Positions 1 through 8,856 of a stretch of 63,096 nucleotides of DNA are shown here, in pieces. The stretch lies in assembly GCA_023409265.1 (NCBI GenBank), contig JAEYHZ010000032.1, forward strand, positions 1 through 63,096, given 5' to 3'. The notes under the pieces were generated by a model. That model saw only the letters and a list, made by a program, of their open reading frames with translations, was not told where the DNA came from and did no database searches. Positions within the stretch are counted from its first letter, which is position 1. Every line of letters begins with the position of its first letter. The stretch comes from Bacillota bacterium (GTDB lineage: Bacteria > Bacillota > Clostridia > Acetivibrionales > DSM-1351). The translations under genes and the position numbers were made by a program.

Positions 1-49
1 ACGGCTTTGCCTTGCCACAAAACAAATCCATCAGCTCAAAAATCTTCGA

Positions 50-180
50 CCTCACGCTTTGATATTTTGCTGATTTTCAAGGCGGAAGGACGCAGTCTTG
101 CTTGCCGCAAGGCAAGGACGACAACGAAGAAAAGCGGCAAAATAGTTAGCGTGAGGCGTATTGTACGTTGTCAATAGAGG
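50..180. repeat. Palindromic dispersed repeat, copy 1
   Basis: Imperfect palindrome of about 107 bp: CCTCACGC (50-57) and TATTTTGC (63-70) on the left pair with GCAAAATA (137-144) and GCGTGAGG (149-156) on the right. A smaller hairpin lies near the middle (CTTGCC at 101-106 with GGCAAG at 111-116). It is followed by a tail, roughly GCGTATTGTACGTTGTCAAT, that recurs inverted and direct in the palindrome at 38531-38602. It looks like an intergenic repeat or non-autonomous element. No coding capacity is evident. Confidence 0.6.
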
Positions 181-191
181 GTATTAAATCA

Positions 192-203
192 TGATTCAAA
201 TCA
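192..203. promoter_or_regulatory. Crp/Fnr-like dyad upstream of the flavodiiron gene
   Basis: TGAT-TCAA-ATCA is a perfect 4+4 dyad with the half-site spacing of Fnr/Crp family operators (TGAT-N4-ATCA). Read one step wider it is CATGA-N6-TCACA, partly like the TGTGA-N6-TCACA site at 6270. It lies about 90 bp upstream of a predicted NO/O2 reductase gene, a usual target of such regulators. The assignment is inference; no regulator gene is in the window. Confidence 0.35.
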
Positions 204-295
204 CAGTTTTATTTGTGAATCTACTGTATCATAAAAGCATCAAAGGAAACTTGTTTCCAACAAACCGGTGATACACAATACAGGAGGTTTTGATT

Positions 296-1522
296 ATGAA
301 CATTAAAATAAATGATAAAATATTTTGGATCGGAAAGGTTGATGACAGGAAAGTGCCTTTTCACAGGCTGATCCTTGAAAGGGGAACAACATACAACAGC
401 TATCTGCTTATGACAGATAAGCCAACAGTTATTGACACCGTAGATATTGCCTTTGGCAGGGAATATGTAGATAACCTGAAAGAGCTGATAAATCCTGAAG
501 ATATCGAGTATATTGTAATAAATCATGTAGAGCCTGATCACGCCGGCGCACTTCCCGCACTTGCTGCAAAGGCCAAAAAGGCTAAAATCGTCACAACAGG
601 TCTGGGAAGCCAGCTGCTTAAAGATATGTTCAAGCTTCACCACCGTGAATTCATAGTAGTTAGGGATGGTGACTTATTGGATATAGGAGGAATGACGTTA
701 AAATTCTTTGAGACACCTTATCTTCATACCGAAGAAACAATGATTACCTACTCCATCGAGGATAAGACACTTTTTCCCTGTGATATATTCAGTACACACA
801 TAGCAGCCGGGGAGTTATTCAATGACCTGGCCAAGGGAGAATATTTAGAAGATTTCAAAGTTTACTACAAGCTTATAATGTCTCCTCACAGACCTTACGT
901 GAGAGTCATGCTGGATAAGCTGAAAGGGCTTGAGATAGATATGATTGCTCCTTCTCACGGGTATATTCTGCGTCAGGACCCGGGTTCTTTTATTAAAATG
1001 TATGATGAAATGAGCAGTGATCCCCATACTGGCAACCCAAAGAAAGTTGCCATAGTGTTCTCAACTATGACGGGAAACACTGCAAAGGTTGCTCAGAGAC
1101 TGGCAAAGGGACTTGAAGAAACAGGAGTCAGGACTTTGGTGTTCAATCTGAAAAATGCTGATGTTAGTGAAGTGGCTGAGGTTATACGGGAGTCCGATGG
1201 AGTGCTGATCGGAAGCTCAACAAAGTATGCCGACATGGTGGGCAAGGTTGAGGAGCTTTTAAAAGCCTTACAGGACAACCAAGACAGCAAAAAACTTGCT
1301 GCTGCCTTCGGTTCCTATGGCTGGAGCGGAGAAGCCATTATTCATATAGAGGATTATCTTGCAAAAGCGGGATACAAGGTTGTTAACCAAAATTATCTTG
1401 TAGGGACAATTGGAGTGGACCGGCAGCTGTTCCCATTAAGAGTCAAATTTGACAGGGAAGAGGGATTGAGTGCGGCTGAAAAAGCAGGAGAGGTATTTGG
1501 AGAGCTGATCAGTTCTCATTGA
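296..1522 (+). CDS. fprA: Flavodiiron protein (FprA/NorV type A)
   Basis: A 408-residue soluble protein with an N-terminal metallo-beta-lactamase-like diiron domain (about 1-245) and a C-terminal flavodoxin domain (about 250-400). The diiron ligands are visible: the HVEPDH motif (His77, Glu79, Asp81, His82), a His in PYLHTEE, an Asp in FPCDIF and a His in PSHGYI. The FMN phosphate loop is STMTGNT. Family members reduce O2 to water and/or NO to N2O using electrons from rubredoxin or a flavoreductase. There is no fused rubredoxin, so this is the short class A form. ATG at 296 is preferred over the in-frame TTG at 290 because GGAGG lies at 283-287. The gene opens a block of di-iron and hemerythrin genes, which supports a role in oxygen and nitrosative stress. 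Confidence 0.93.
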   Translation: MNIKINDKIFWIGKVDDRKVPFHRLILERGTTYNSYLLMTDKPTVIDTVDIAFGREYVDNLKELINPEDIEYIVINHVEPDHAGALPALAAKAKKAKIVTTGLGSQLLKDMFKLHHREFIVVRDGDLLDIGGMTLKFFETPYLHTEETMITYSIEDKTLFPCDIFSTHIAAGELFNDLAKGEYLEDFKVYYKLIMSPHRPYVRVMLDKLKGLEIDMIAPSHGYILRQDPGSFIKMYDEMSSDPHTGNPKKVAIVFSTMTGNTAKVAQRLAKGLEETGVRTLVFNLKNADVSEVAEVIRESDGVLIGSSTKYADMVGKVEELLKALQDNQDSKKLAAAFGSYGWSGEAIIHIEDYLAKAGYKVVNQNYLVGTIGVDRQLFPLRVKFDREEGLSAAEKAGEVFGELISSH

Positions 1523-1603
1523 TGTTAAGTGAAGAGGAATGATTGAAAACAGAATTTTATTATTAATTGCTAATAAATTATAAAACAGAAGGAGAGGACT
1601 AAT

Positions 1604-2320
1604 ATGACACAATTTAACACATCACAAAGAATTGGTGATATTGTAGCAATATTTCCAAAAGGAAGCGAAGTATTTAAAAAATTCAATATTGATTTCTGTT
1701 GTGGAGGAAACAGGCCTCTGGCAGAAGCTATACAGGAACAGGGACTTGATGCAGATGATGTAATTAAGAAGCTGGAAGAGGCTTATTCCCAATCAAAAGA
1801 GCTTGCAGGTGAGGTTGATTTTCTTAAAATGGAATCAGGCAAGCTTGTAGAATATATTGTAAACACACACCATGCGTATTTGAACAGAGTTCTGCCTGAG
1901 ATAGGCCGATTGGCAGCAAAGGTTTTGAGAGCTCATGGGTCAAACCATCAGGAACTTTTCAGGGTTCATAAACTATTTAATAGTTTAAGAACAGAACTGG
2001 AGGAACACCTTATTAAAGAGGAGGAGCTGCTCTTCCCACTATTAAAGCAATATGAAGAGGCTGCTTCAGAAACAATTCTACTCAATATAAATACAGTAAT
2101 GAGTGAAACTGAGGATGAGCACGAGGGTGCCGGAGAGATTCTGAAGGAGCTGAGGAAGATAACCGCTGATTACAGTGTTCCCGCTGACGGCTGCAGAACT
2201 TTTGAACTGATGTATACGCTGCTCCAGGAGCTTGAAGGAGATTTATTTCAACATATTCATCTGGAAAACAATATTTTGTTCAAAAGGTTCGAAACTGTGG
2301 GAAATAGGGTAAAAATGTAA
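1604..2320 (+). CDS. ric: RIC/ScdA/YtfE-type di-iron iron-sulfur cluster repair protein
   Basis: A 238-residue cytoplasmic protein. The N-terminal DUF542/ScdA_N domain carries the paired cysteines in DFCCGGN (about residues 31-32). A hemerythrin-like four-helix domain (about 80-230) supplies His and Glu ligands, seen in THHAY, EEHLIKEEELLFP, EDEHEGAG and FQHIHLENNILFKRF. Family members repair Fe-S clusters damaged by NO or peroxide. The gene starts 81 bp after the flavodiiron gene, with AGAAGGAG in front of the ATG, and is followed 16 bp later by a DUF1858 gene, so an operon is likely. Length is normal for the family. Confidence 0.93.
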   Translation: MTQFNTSQRIGDIVAIFPKGSEVFKKFNIDFCCGGNRPLAEAIQEQGLDADDVIKKLEEAYSQSKELAGEVDFLKMESGKLVEYIVNTHHAYLNRVLPEIGRLAAKVLRAHGSNHQELFRVHKLFNSLRTELEEHLIKEEELLFPLLKQYEEAASETILLNINTVMSETEDEHEGAGEILKELRKITADYSVPADGCRTFELMYTLLQELEGDLFQHIHLENNILFKRFETVGNRVKM

Positions 2321-2336
2321 TAGGAGGAGGGTTTTT

Positions 2337-2567
2337 ATGGAGAAAATTATAGACTTAACAAAGTCGGTACACGACCTTTGCAAGGAAAACCCTGAAATAA
2401 TTGAGATCCTTAAAGAACTTGGATTTGACCAGATTACAAATCCCGCAATGCTGAATACCGCAGGCAGATTTATGACAATTCCAAAGGGAGCTGTAATGAA
2501 AGGTGTGGATTTGGGCAAAATTAAAAAAGAAATGGAAAATAAGGGATTTACAGTCAAAGAAAATTAA
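2337..2567 (+). CDS. DUF1858 domain protein
   Basis: A 76-residue protein made of a single DUF1858 domain, recognised from its opening (IDLTKSVHDLCKENPEIIEI), then LGF and a later block around AGRFMTIPKGAVMKG. DUF1858 occurs alone or fused to hybrid-cluster, ScdA-like and DUF438 proteins. Its biochemical role is unknown to me, although its company implies iron-sulfur or NO biology. It is preceded by a very strong GGAGGAGGG site and lies between ric and the DUF438-hemerythrin gene. The spacing (16 and 52 bp) suggests one transcript. Confidence 0.85.
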   Translation: MEKIIDLTKSVHDLCKENPEIIEILKELGFDQITNPAMLNTAGRFMTIPKGAVMKGVDLGKIKKEMENKGFTVKEN

Positions 2568-2619
2568 CAATTAATTTTTCATTTCAGAGCTGCTGTTACA
2601 GCAGAAAGGAGGATTTTCT

Positions 2620-3849
2620 ATGAGTGAATTCATAAACAACAGGGAATACAGGCAGAAAGTTTTAAAGGAAATTATCAAGGAGCTTCATAACGGAAAGGCT
2701 GTTGAGGATGTTAAGGCCAGGTTTGAGGAACTTATAAAAGGTATTTCTCCGACCGAGATATCAGAAATGGAGCAGGCTCTTATCATGGAGGGTATGCCTG
2801 TCCAGGAGATTCAGAACCTCTGCGACGTACATGCTGCAGTCTTTAAAGGCTCAATTGAAGAGATTCACCGCCCGCAGAAGCCGGAGGAGGTTCCGGGGCA
2901 CCCGGTCCATACCTTCAAGCTTGAAAACAGAAAGTTGGAAACTCTTATAAATAACAGCATCAAGCCACATTTGGAAAGCTTGAGGAATGGGGATCAGGAC
3001 AGCATCAGCGGGCTGGTTGTTGACTTCAATACTCTCTGGGAAATTGATAAGCACTACTCCAGAAAGGAAAATTTACTGTTCCCCTTTATGGAAAAATACG
3101 GCATTACTGCACCTCCAAAAGTAATGTGGGGGGTGGATGATGAAATTAGAGACGCCATTAAGGAAATTCGTAAATCACTGTCCGATTACAGGGGAAACAG
3201 TGATGACGTGGTAAATAAAGCCGAGGAGACCTGCAACAGGGTTATAGAAATGATTTTCAAAGAGGAAAACATACTCTTCCCCATGGTTCTTGATACCCTT
3301 GCTGAAGACGAATGGCTGAAAATTCAGGAGGCCAGCTCAGAAATAGGTTATTGCCTTGTAGAGCCCAGCTCCAAATGGTTGCCTGTAAAGGTAAATATTG
3401 AGCAGAAGGCAGAAGCTGAAGGAGATAAACCCTCCAACAACGGTTATATCAAATTTGACGCCGGCATTCTCCTGCCTGAGGAAATCAATGCAATGCTGAA
3501 TACCTTGCCTGTTGATATTACCTTCGTTGACAAGGATGGATTTGTAAAGTATTTTACTCAGGGTAAAGAACGTATTTTTGCGAGACCTAAAACTATTATA
3601 GGCAGGGAGGTTAAAAACTGCCATCCACCCGCAAGTGTCCATATTGTTGAAGGGATTGTTGAGGATCTGAAGGCAGGCAAAAAGGATCATGAGGATTTCT
3701 GGATCAGGATGGGCAGCAGATATGTACACATAAGGTATTTCGCTGTCAGGAACGAAAAGGGTGAATTTTTGGGAGTGATGGAATTCACTCAGGATATTAA
3801 ACCGATACAGGAGATTACCGGAGAAAAGAGACTTGTATCTGAAGGCTGA
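2620..3849 (+). CDS. DUF438 - hemerythrin - PAS protein
   Basis: A 409-residue soluble protein with three parts. Residues 1 to about 75 match DUF438 (REYRQKVLKEIIKELHNG and the following block). Residues about 80-225 form a hemerythrin-type four-helix bundle with ligand motifs (HPVHTFKLEN, DKHYSRKENLLFPFMEKYG, FKEENILFPM). Residues about 285-400 are a PAS domain (PVDITFVDKDGFVKYF, then GREVKNCHPP), of the type found in members of this family. It has no catalytic output domain, so it is probably an O2/NO sensor or binding protein rather than an enzyme. The start is set by AAAGGAGG just upstream. A hairpin terminator follows at 3873. Confidence 0.9.
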   Translation: MSEFINNREYRQKVLKEIIKELHNGKAVEDVKARFEELIKGISPTEISEMEQALIMEGMPVQEIQNLCDVHAAVFKGSIEEIHRPQKPEEVPGHPVHTFKLENRKLETLINNSIKPHLESLRNGDQDSISGLVVDFNTLWEIDKHYSRKENLLFPFMEKYGITAPPKVMWGVDDEIRDAIKEIRKSLSDYRGNSDDVVNKAEETCNRVIEMIFKEENILFPMVLDTLAEDEWLKIQEASSEIGYCLVEPSSKWLPVKVNIEQKAEAEGDKPSNNGYIKFDAGILLPEEINAMLNTLPVDITFVDKDGFVKYFTQGKERIFARPKTIIGREVKNCHPPASVHIVEGIVEDLKAGKKDHEDFWIRMGSRYVHIRYFAVRNEKGEFLGVMEFTQDIKPIQEITGEKRLVSEG

Positions 3850-3872
3850 AAATTAATTGAATTGTTACAGTG

Positions 3873-3915
3873 AAAATGCAGGAGAGTTTTATTTTAAACG
3901 CTGCCTGCATTTTTT
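3873..3915 (+). terminator. Rho-independent terminator after the DUF438 gene
   Basis: AAAATGCAGG (3873-3882) pairs perfectly with CCTGCATTTT (3904-3913) and runs into six Ts. It closes the fprA-ric-DUF1858-DUF438 group. The stretch from here to 4118 is A+T-rich, with a weak CCTATT/AATAGG inverted repeat near 4011-4031, and holds the promoter region of the next gene. No ORF was seen. Confidence 0.8.
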
Positions 3916-4118
3916 GACTGTAAAAAATGCCGTTAATAATGCAGCAAGTTACCCCGATAATGTTTATAAGGAAAATATAATAGTACTTCATTAAAATGTT
4001 TTATATTCCTATTAAAGGAAAAAGAATAGGATTGTCGAATATTAGTCCAATATCAGTTTTACATATTATTCATAAATTCTAAATATTGTATTATTTATGT
4101 TTAAATGGGGGTATATTG

Positions 4119-6242
4119 ATGGAAACTGTAAGGGGTATTCAAGGTTTTAATATGAAACTGTTAAAAATTAAAAAAGAGACAATACTGGAGATTTTTCTTT
4201 TAATATTATTTATTATTTTCTTATATGCAACGCAGGCGGAATACCATCTTCTTTTCCATTCAGCTGCAGAAGTATTTGTTTGCTTTGTATCCTTCGGCTT
4301 ATTTCTTATAGCTATAAATTCAAATAGGGTCAGTGAGAACAATTTTATTGTATTTTTAGGTATTGGATATTTGTTTACAGGTATTATCGATATGTTTCAC
4401 ATATTTACCTATAAAGGCGTGTCGATTATTTTTCCGGAAGGTAATCAGGGCATGGTAGTTCAGTTCTGGATATCCGGAAGATACTTGACAGCCATAACAC
4501 TCCTGGGTTCCGTCATTTTAATATATAAAAACTTTAAAAGCTTCAGAACCTATCTTATATTTTTTACTTATTTTATTCTTACATTGGCAGTTATAGTGTC
4601 GATTTTATATTTGAAAATATTCCCGGAGTGCTACATCCTGGGCAAGGGTCTCACACTTTTTAAAATAATCAGCGAATATATGGTTTCCATTGTTTTGGTG
4701 GTTGTCGCAATTTTGTTTTTTAATCTTAGAAAAAATATGGATTTTAAGTTTTTCCTTTACCTGGAACTTCACCTGATGTCAATGGTGGTATCCGAACTGT
4801 TATTTACAAACTATATCAGTCCTTATGACTGGACAAATGTCTGGTCACATATCATCAGAGTAATCTCCTACTTTTTTCTGTACAAGGCTATATTTGAGAC
4901 GGGTTTAAGAAGACCGTACACAGCCCTGTACCACAAGATAAACAAGATCGGAAATGAGCTTGACGCAGCAAGTAACAAGCTGAAGCAGGAAGAACAGCAG
5001 AGAATAATGATAGAAGAGATGATGGTAAAAAGTGATCATTGTTATGAGCTGATAATAAATAATTCCAGTGATGCCATAATAGTAACCAGTGATACCAAAT
5101 TTATTTTTGCTAACGAAAGAGCAGCACAGATTTTAGGGTTGGAGGAACCGGGCAAGTTGATAGGGATGGAGCTTACGGACTTTCTTAAAATGGAGGATCT
5201 CCAAAAGGTTATTGAGCACTTTCACAATTCACTTTCTCAACCTGATACACATATCAAATATGATTACAAGTTAAAAACTTTAAATGGCAGTGAATTGGAT
5301 TTAGAGGTTACAAGTGACTACTTGTTTTACAATGGTGGTCTGTCATATATGAGTATTATAAAGGATGTCAGCTCAACCAGACAAATCAAGAAACTCAAGA
5401 ATGATATTAAGGATAATGAAAGAAAATTAAGTGAAACAAAAGAGTACAACAAGCTACTGACAGAGTTTTTCTCAAATATATCCCATGAGCTGAAAACCCC
5501 ACTGAATGTTATACTTGGAGCAATTCAAATATTAAGTCTGAATGATGCAGAGATGCCGCCGGAAATTGAAACCAAGTATAATAAATACCACAGGGTTATG
5601 AAGCAAAACTGTTACAGGCTTTTGAGACTGGTAAACAATTTGATTGATTTGTCTAAATTTGACTCCGGATATTTAAAATTAAATTTGGACAATCAGAATA
5701 TAGTAAGCATAGTTGAGGATATCACTCTATCGGTTGCCGATTACGTTGAAAACAAAGGATTGACAATTGTTTTCGACACAGATGTGGAAGAAAAGATTAT
5801 GGCTGTTGATGCCGATAAAATTGAGAGAATCGTTTTAAACCTGCTCTCCAATTCTATCAAATTCACCGATGTCAATGGAAGTATATTTGTAAATATATTC
5901 GATAAAAATGATAAGGTTTCCATAGCGGTTAGAGATACCGGCATAGGTATTCCGAAAGATAAAATCAATTCAATATTTGACCGTTTCGGACAGGTGGATA
6001 AAACCTTGACCAGAAACCAGGAAGGCAGCGGAATAGGTTTATCGCTGGTAAAAACCCTGGTAGAAATGCACGGCGGGACAGTCAGTGTCAGCAGCGTAGA
6101 AGGGGAAGGTACCGAAGTAAAAATACAATTACCTGTAGTTACTGTTAAGCATGCAGTTGTAAACGATAACTCTACATCCGGTACAACAAAAGTTGAAAAG
6201 ATTAAGGTGGAATTCTCAGATATTTATTCAATAATGGATTAG
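4119..6242 (+). CDS. Sensor histidine kinase, MASE3-PAS-HisKA-HATPase
   Basis: About 707 residues. The first ~260 residues hold seven or eight hydrophobic segments typical of the MASE3 membrane sensor (a DMFHIFTYKG loop lies after the third segment). A coiled coil links to a PAS domain (about 305-425). The dimerisation/phosphoacceptor helix carries SHELKTPLN with His456. The ATPase domain shows the N box (NLLSNSIKFT), G1 (DTGIGIP) and G2 (GSGIGLSL). The ATG at 4119 is chosen over the upstream TTG at 4086 because GGGGG precedes it. No response regulator gene is adjacent, so it is an orphan kinase. It sits between the nitrosative-stress genes and a hemerythrin gene, which makes a redox or gas signal plausible but unproven. 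Confidence 0.9.
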   Translation: METVRGIQGFNMKLLKIKKETILEIFLLILFIIFLYATQAEYHLLFHSAAEVFVCFVSFGLFLIAINSNRVSENNFIVFLGIGYLFTGIIDMFHIFTYKGVSIIFPEGNQGMVVQFWISGRYLTAITLLGSVILIYKNFKSFRTYLIFFTYFILTLAVIVSILYLKIFPECYILGKGLTLFKIISEYMVSIVLVVVAILFFNLRKNMDFKFFLYLELHLMSMVVSELLFTNYISPYDWTNVWSHIIRVISYFFLYKAIFETGLRRPYTALYHKINKIGNELDAASNKLKQEEQQRIMIEEMMVKSDHCYELIINNSSDAIIVTSDTKFIFANERAAQILGLEEPGKLIGMELTDFLKMEDLQKVIEHFHNSLSQPDTHIKYDYKLKTLNGSELDLEVTSDYLFYNGGLSYMSIIKDVSSTRQIKKLKNDIKDNERKLSETKEYNKLLTEFFSNISHELKTPLNVILGAIQILSLNDAEMPPEIETKYNKYHRVMKQNCYRLLRLVNNLIDLSKFDSGYLKLNLDNQNIVSIVEDITLSVADYVENKGLTIVFDTDVEEKIMAVDADKIERIVLNLLSNSIKFTDVNGSIFVNIFDKNDKVSIAVRDTGIGIPKDKINSIFDRFGQVDKTLTRNQEGSGIGLSLVKTLVEMHGGTVSVSSVEGEGTEVKIQLPVVTVKHAVVNDNSTSGTTKVEKIKVEFSDIYSIMD

Positions 6243-6259
6243 TTAAAAATATCTATAAC

Positions 6260-6295
6260 AAAAATAAACTGTGATTTATGTCACAGTTTATTTTT
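6260..6295 (+). terminator. Perfect 15-bp stem-loop (terminator overlapping a Crp-like site)
   Basis: The 15-bp arms at 6260-6274 and 6281-6295 are perfect reverse complements around a 6-nt loop, and the right arm ends in five Ts. It lies 18 bp past the kinase stop, as a terminator should. The core of the same palindrome is TGTGA-N6-TCACA (6270-6285), so the element may also be an operator; see the next entry. Confidence 0.75.
6270..6285. promoter_or_regulatory. TGTGA-N6-TCACA dyad, candidate Crp/Fnr-family (HcpR-like) operator
   Basis: TGTGATTTATGTCACA matches the classic Crp-type consensus in every half-site base. In clostridia and sulfate reducers the Crp/Fnr member HcpR, which controls nitrosative-stress genes, has a site of this form. 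It lies 60 bp upstream of a hemerythrin-like gene. Because the same bases form a terminator stem, the match could be coincidental. No cognate regulator is in the window. Confidence 0.45.
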
Positions 6296-6344
6296 CCTGT
6301 TCGCGATATAATTACCATAAATTCAATGATAGGAGTGATACATA

Positions 6345-6752
6345 ATGATAAATATAAATTCTTTAAAAAGGCAGCATGAAGAAATCGGTGAAGTGATAGG
6401 GAACATAAAAGACTCCATTGCAAGCAATAAGCTTGGAGCAGAGGCCAACGAAGTCGCCCTGATGATAAGTACTCTTGCAGGAAAACTAAAAATTCATCTT
6501 AGTACTGAAGACCTGTATATGTATCCTGACTTGTTAAAAAGTCAATCTCAGGAAGTCAGGATAATTGCAGAGGAGTATATTGACGAAATGGGGAACATAA
6601 GCGAGGCCTTCACTGAATACAAAAACAGCTTCAATACCCGCTCAAAAATTACCGCAGATATTGAAGCTTTCAAAACTGAAACCGAAAAAGTATTCACTCT
6701 CCTTGAAAGCAGAATTTCCAAGGAGGAGGCCTCACTATACTCTATTCTCTGA
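6345..6752 (+). CDS. Small hemerythrin-like (HHE) protein
   Basis: A 135-residue all-helical soluble protein. The first helix has KRQHEEIGEVIG and the second KLKIHLSTEDLYMYPDLL, the arrangement of His, Glu and Asp ligands expected for a hemerythrin/HHE fold. The fourth helix ends in LESRISKEEASLYSIL. Its canonical His content is low, so metal binding should be tested. The start is set by AGGAG upstream of the ATG. It is downstream of the TGTGA-N6-TCACA palindrome and convergent with the DUF4179 gene, only 2 bp away. It is probably the last gene of the O2/NO-response region. Confidence 0.75.
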   Translation: MININSLKRQHEEIGEVIGNIKDSIASNKLGAEANEVALMISTLAGKLKIHLSTEDLYMYPDLLKSQSQEVRIIAEEYIDEMGNISEAFTEYKNSFNTRSKITADIEAFKTETEKVFTLLESRISKEEASLYSIL

Positions 6753-6754
6753 TT

Positions 6755-8083
6755 TCAGTTTAAGGGTATTTCAACAGCCTTCTCATCATAAACTGATTTA
6801 ATGATCAATGCATCGACCTCTTCAATTTCAAGTGGAGCTTCAAAGGGAATGTTGATGCTAAAACTGCCGTCAGAATTTCCGCTGCTGCTGCCACCGAATT
6901 TGAAGGTGTCTAAAACAGAACTATCTTTAAGTCTCAAGGAACAGTCATTGTTTGAAAAGCTAGAGCTGTAACCTGCAGCCGCAGTTCCATAAATGGTAAG
7001 TGAAAGTGGAGATAGTTTTATTTTATCAAGCCGGGTATTGTTATGGACAGAAATATTCTTTTTACTTAAATCAATTGTTTTAGTTTTATTGGCATATGAA
7101 AGTGGAAAGCTTAAATGAAACTCGTCCAGCATCACTATTTCAAGATCCTTCAGCATATTAATGCTATTCACCCGGTAGGGATAAATCTCCAGATTATCTC
7201 TGTTTTTTACTGAAAAAAATTTGTCACATCTGCTATAGATTTCTTTTGTTTTTTTGTCTCTCAAGTAAAGCTCAGGGAGATCATAATAGCCGGAGGGGTC
7301 TACTGCCAGAATAAGCTGACCATTTGCATAACCGATGGACTCCAGAAGTATTTTACCGTATTTGTTATCAAAAGAGATGCCAAGTTTACTGTTGGGAATA
7401 CTGTAGATATCATTGCTGTTAACAGGGGAGACACCGCTTGTGGCATATGCGTTACCAAGGTCAATCCCTGCCGGCTGGTATTTGCCCGGAAACTTCATAA
7501 CAAAGGTGGCAGTTTTGTCCGAAGCAGTGATATCCTGTTCGAAGTTAAAAATAGCAGCATAGTCATATTTATAAGGGTCAGTTTTATCCTGAATTGAGGT
7601 TTTGGAGATTGATTGGGGTTGTATTCTTTTTTTCAAATCGCCGATAAACAACCTGGGGGACGTGATGGAGTAATAGGAAATAGTGTCGTTTTCCTTTTGG
7701 GTCGTTACAGAGTATTTAATGTACAAAAGGTTTTCATCGCCAATTACACCATCAATAGTGAATTCAGTACCGTCTCTGTTATAGGATATGTTGGGGGTAG
7801 AACCGTACTTTTCCAGAATACTCAGCTGTCTGTCACTCATTTCAGTGCCAAAGAACTGACTGAAAAAAGCTTTAAACGAGTCTGAAATACTTAAGCCAGG
7901 CGCAGCAGAAACCGTGAGTACTGACGCTACCAGTAGTACAGCCAAAGGCAGCATTATTTTCAGATAATTTTTTTTACATGGGGAAGCCTTCTCTAACCTG
8001 TTAACTTTAGACACTAACTGATCAATTGTGTAATCAGATACAGATATATTTTTTAAAGAATTTTTATATAGTATTCTATTCAT
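6755..8083 (-). CDS. DUF4179 anti-sigma-factor-like membrane protein
   Basis: A 442-residue protein with a short cytoplasmic N-terminus (about 1-38), one transmembrane segment (LPLAVLLVASVLTVSAAPGL, about 45-64) and a large extracellular part that begins with the DUF4179 region (about 65-150). The cytoplasmic part would bind the sigma factor and the outer part would sense an envelope signal. Its start overlaps the end of the sigma gene by 8 bp, the usual sign of translational coupling. GGAGG lies 9 bp before the ATG. It lacks a zinc-binding HxxxCxxC anti-sigma motif, in keeping with DUF4179 proteins. The ligand is unknown. Confidence 0.82.
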   Translation of the reverse strand: MNRILYKNSLKNISVSDYTIDQLVSKVNRLEKASPCKKNYLKIMLPLAVLLVASVLTVSAAPGLSISDSFKAFFSQFFGTEMSDRQLSILEKYGSTPNISYNRDGTEFTIDGVIGDENLLYIKYSVTTQKENDTISYYSITSPRLFIGDLKKRIQPQSISKTSIQDKTDPYKYDYAAIFNFEQDITASDKTATFVMKFPGKYQPAGIDLGNAYATSGVSPVNSNDIYSIPNSKLGISFDNKYGKILLESIGYANGQLILAVDPSGYYDLPELYLRDKKTKEIYSRCDKFFSVKNRDNLEIYPYRVNSINMLKDLEIVMLDEFHLSFPLSYANKTKTIDLSKKNISVHNNTRLDKIKLSPLSLTIYGTAAAGYSSSFSNNDCSLRLKDSSVLDTFKFGGSSSGNSDGSFSINIPFEAPLEIEEVDALIIKSVYDEKAVEIPLN

Positions 8084-8540
8084 ATTGCAAATCCTCCAAC
8101 AGTTTGTTCTTTAATAATTGACGGGCCCTCTGGAGCTGCGTTGCCACAGTTGTTTCCTTTTGAGAGGTAATCCCGGCAATATCCCTGATTTTATAATCTT
8201 CGTAATAAAACAGATGTACTACAATTCTGTATTTAAGAGGCAGCTCCATAACTGCATAAAACAAATCGCTTTCCTCCGGGGTTTGAAAGGTCAGATTATC
8301 TTCAAGGGGCAGGGTCTTTTTAAACCACGAGGAGAGAAGGAGTTTTTTACAGCAATTTATGGTGACACGAATAAACCATGCCTTTTCATACTCCAGACTG
8401 TCAAAGACAGGCTGTTTTTTGAAATATCTCAGGAATACTTCCTGAAACACATCTTCTGTATCATTCCTATTTTTACAGTAAGTGTAGGCAATTTTGAAAA
8501 CTGTGTCTTTATAGCGTTCAATAAGCTGAAGTTCTGTCAC
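8076..8540 (-). CDS. ECF-type RNA polymerase sigma factor
   Basis: About 154 residues. Sigma-70 region 2 (about 5-72) has YKDTVFKIAYTYCKNRNDTEDVFQEVFLR-type sequence, and region 4 (about 90-145) has the helix-turn-helix around YKIRDIAGITSQKETTVATQLQRAR. The length is normal for ECF sigma factors. The GTG at 8540 is preferred to the upstream ATG at 8552, because GGAGG ends 5 bp before the GTG and would lie inside the longer version. It is co-transcribed with the DUF4179 gene, so the pair is probably self-regulating; no ECF-type promoter could be assigned by eye. Confidence 0.88.
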   Translation of the reverse strand: MTELQLIERYKDTVFKIAYTYCKNRNDTEDVFQEVFLRYFKKQPVFDSLEYEKAWFIRVTINCCKKLLLSSWFKKTLPLEDNLTFQTPEESDLFYAVMELPLKYRIVVHLFYYEDYKIRDIAGITSQKETTVATQLQRARQLLKNKLLEDLQYE

Positions 8541-8856
8541 GCCAACCTCCATGTCCGTGCCCTTGCACGTTTACTATAGTAATTAAAACCATGTAAAGCA
8601 AATCAACGTTGAACTGATAGCAGTCTTACAAGTTAACTGAACTACCTGTTCATATATAAAACCTCTCAATAGTATAAAAAATCACATTTATTTGAAAAGT
8701 TTTTTAACTGATTAAAAATCTATAATTTTTTCGGCATGATTAAATAATAAAACTCTGTCTTAAAATATGGAAGTTATATTTTAATCAGCCTTATGTTGTT
8801 ACTTTTTTTAAAACAAATCATTACCTTTATTGCAGCTTAACACCCTAACATTTAAT
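8541..8856. other. Divergent intergenic region, no gene
   Basis: A very A+T-rich gap between the ECF sigma gene (leftward) and the two-component system at 9023 (rightward). It must hold the promoters of both. No coding ORF or RNA gene was recognised in this part. A structured repeat follows at 8857-8995. Confidence 0.6.
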
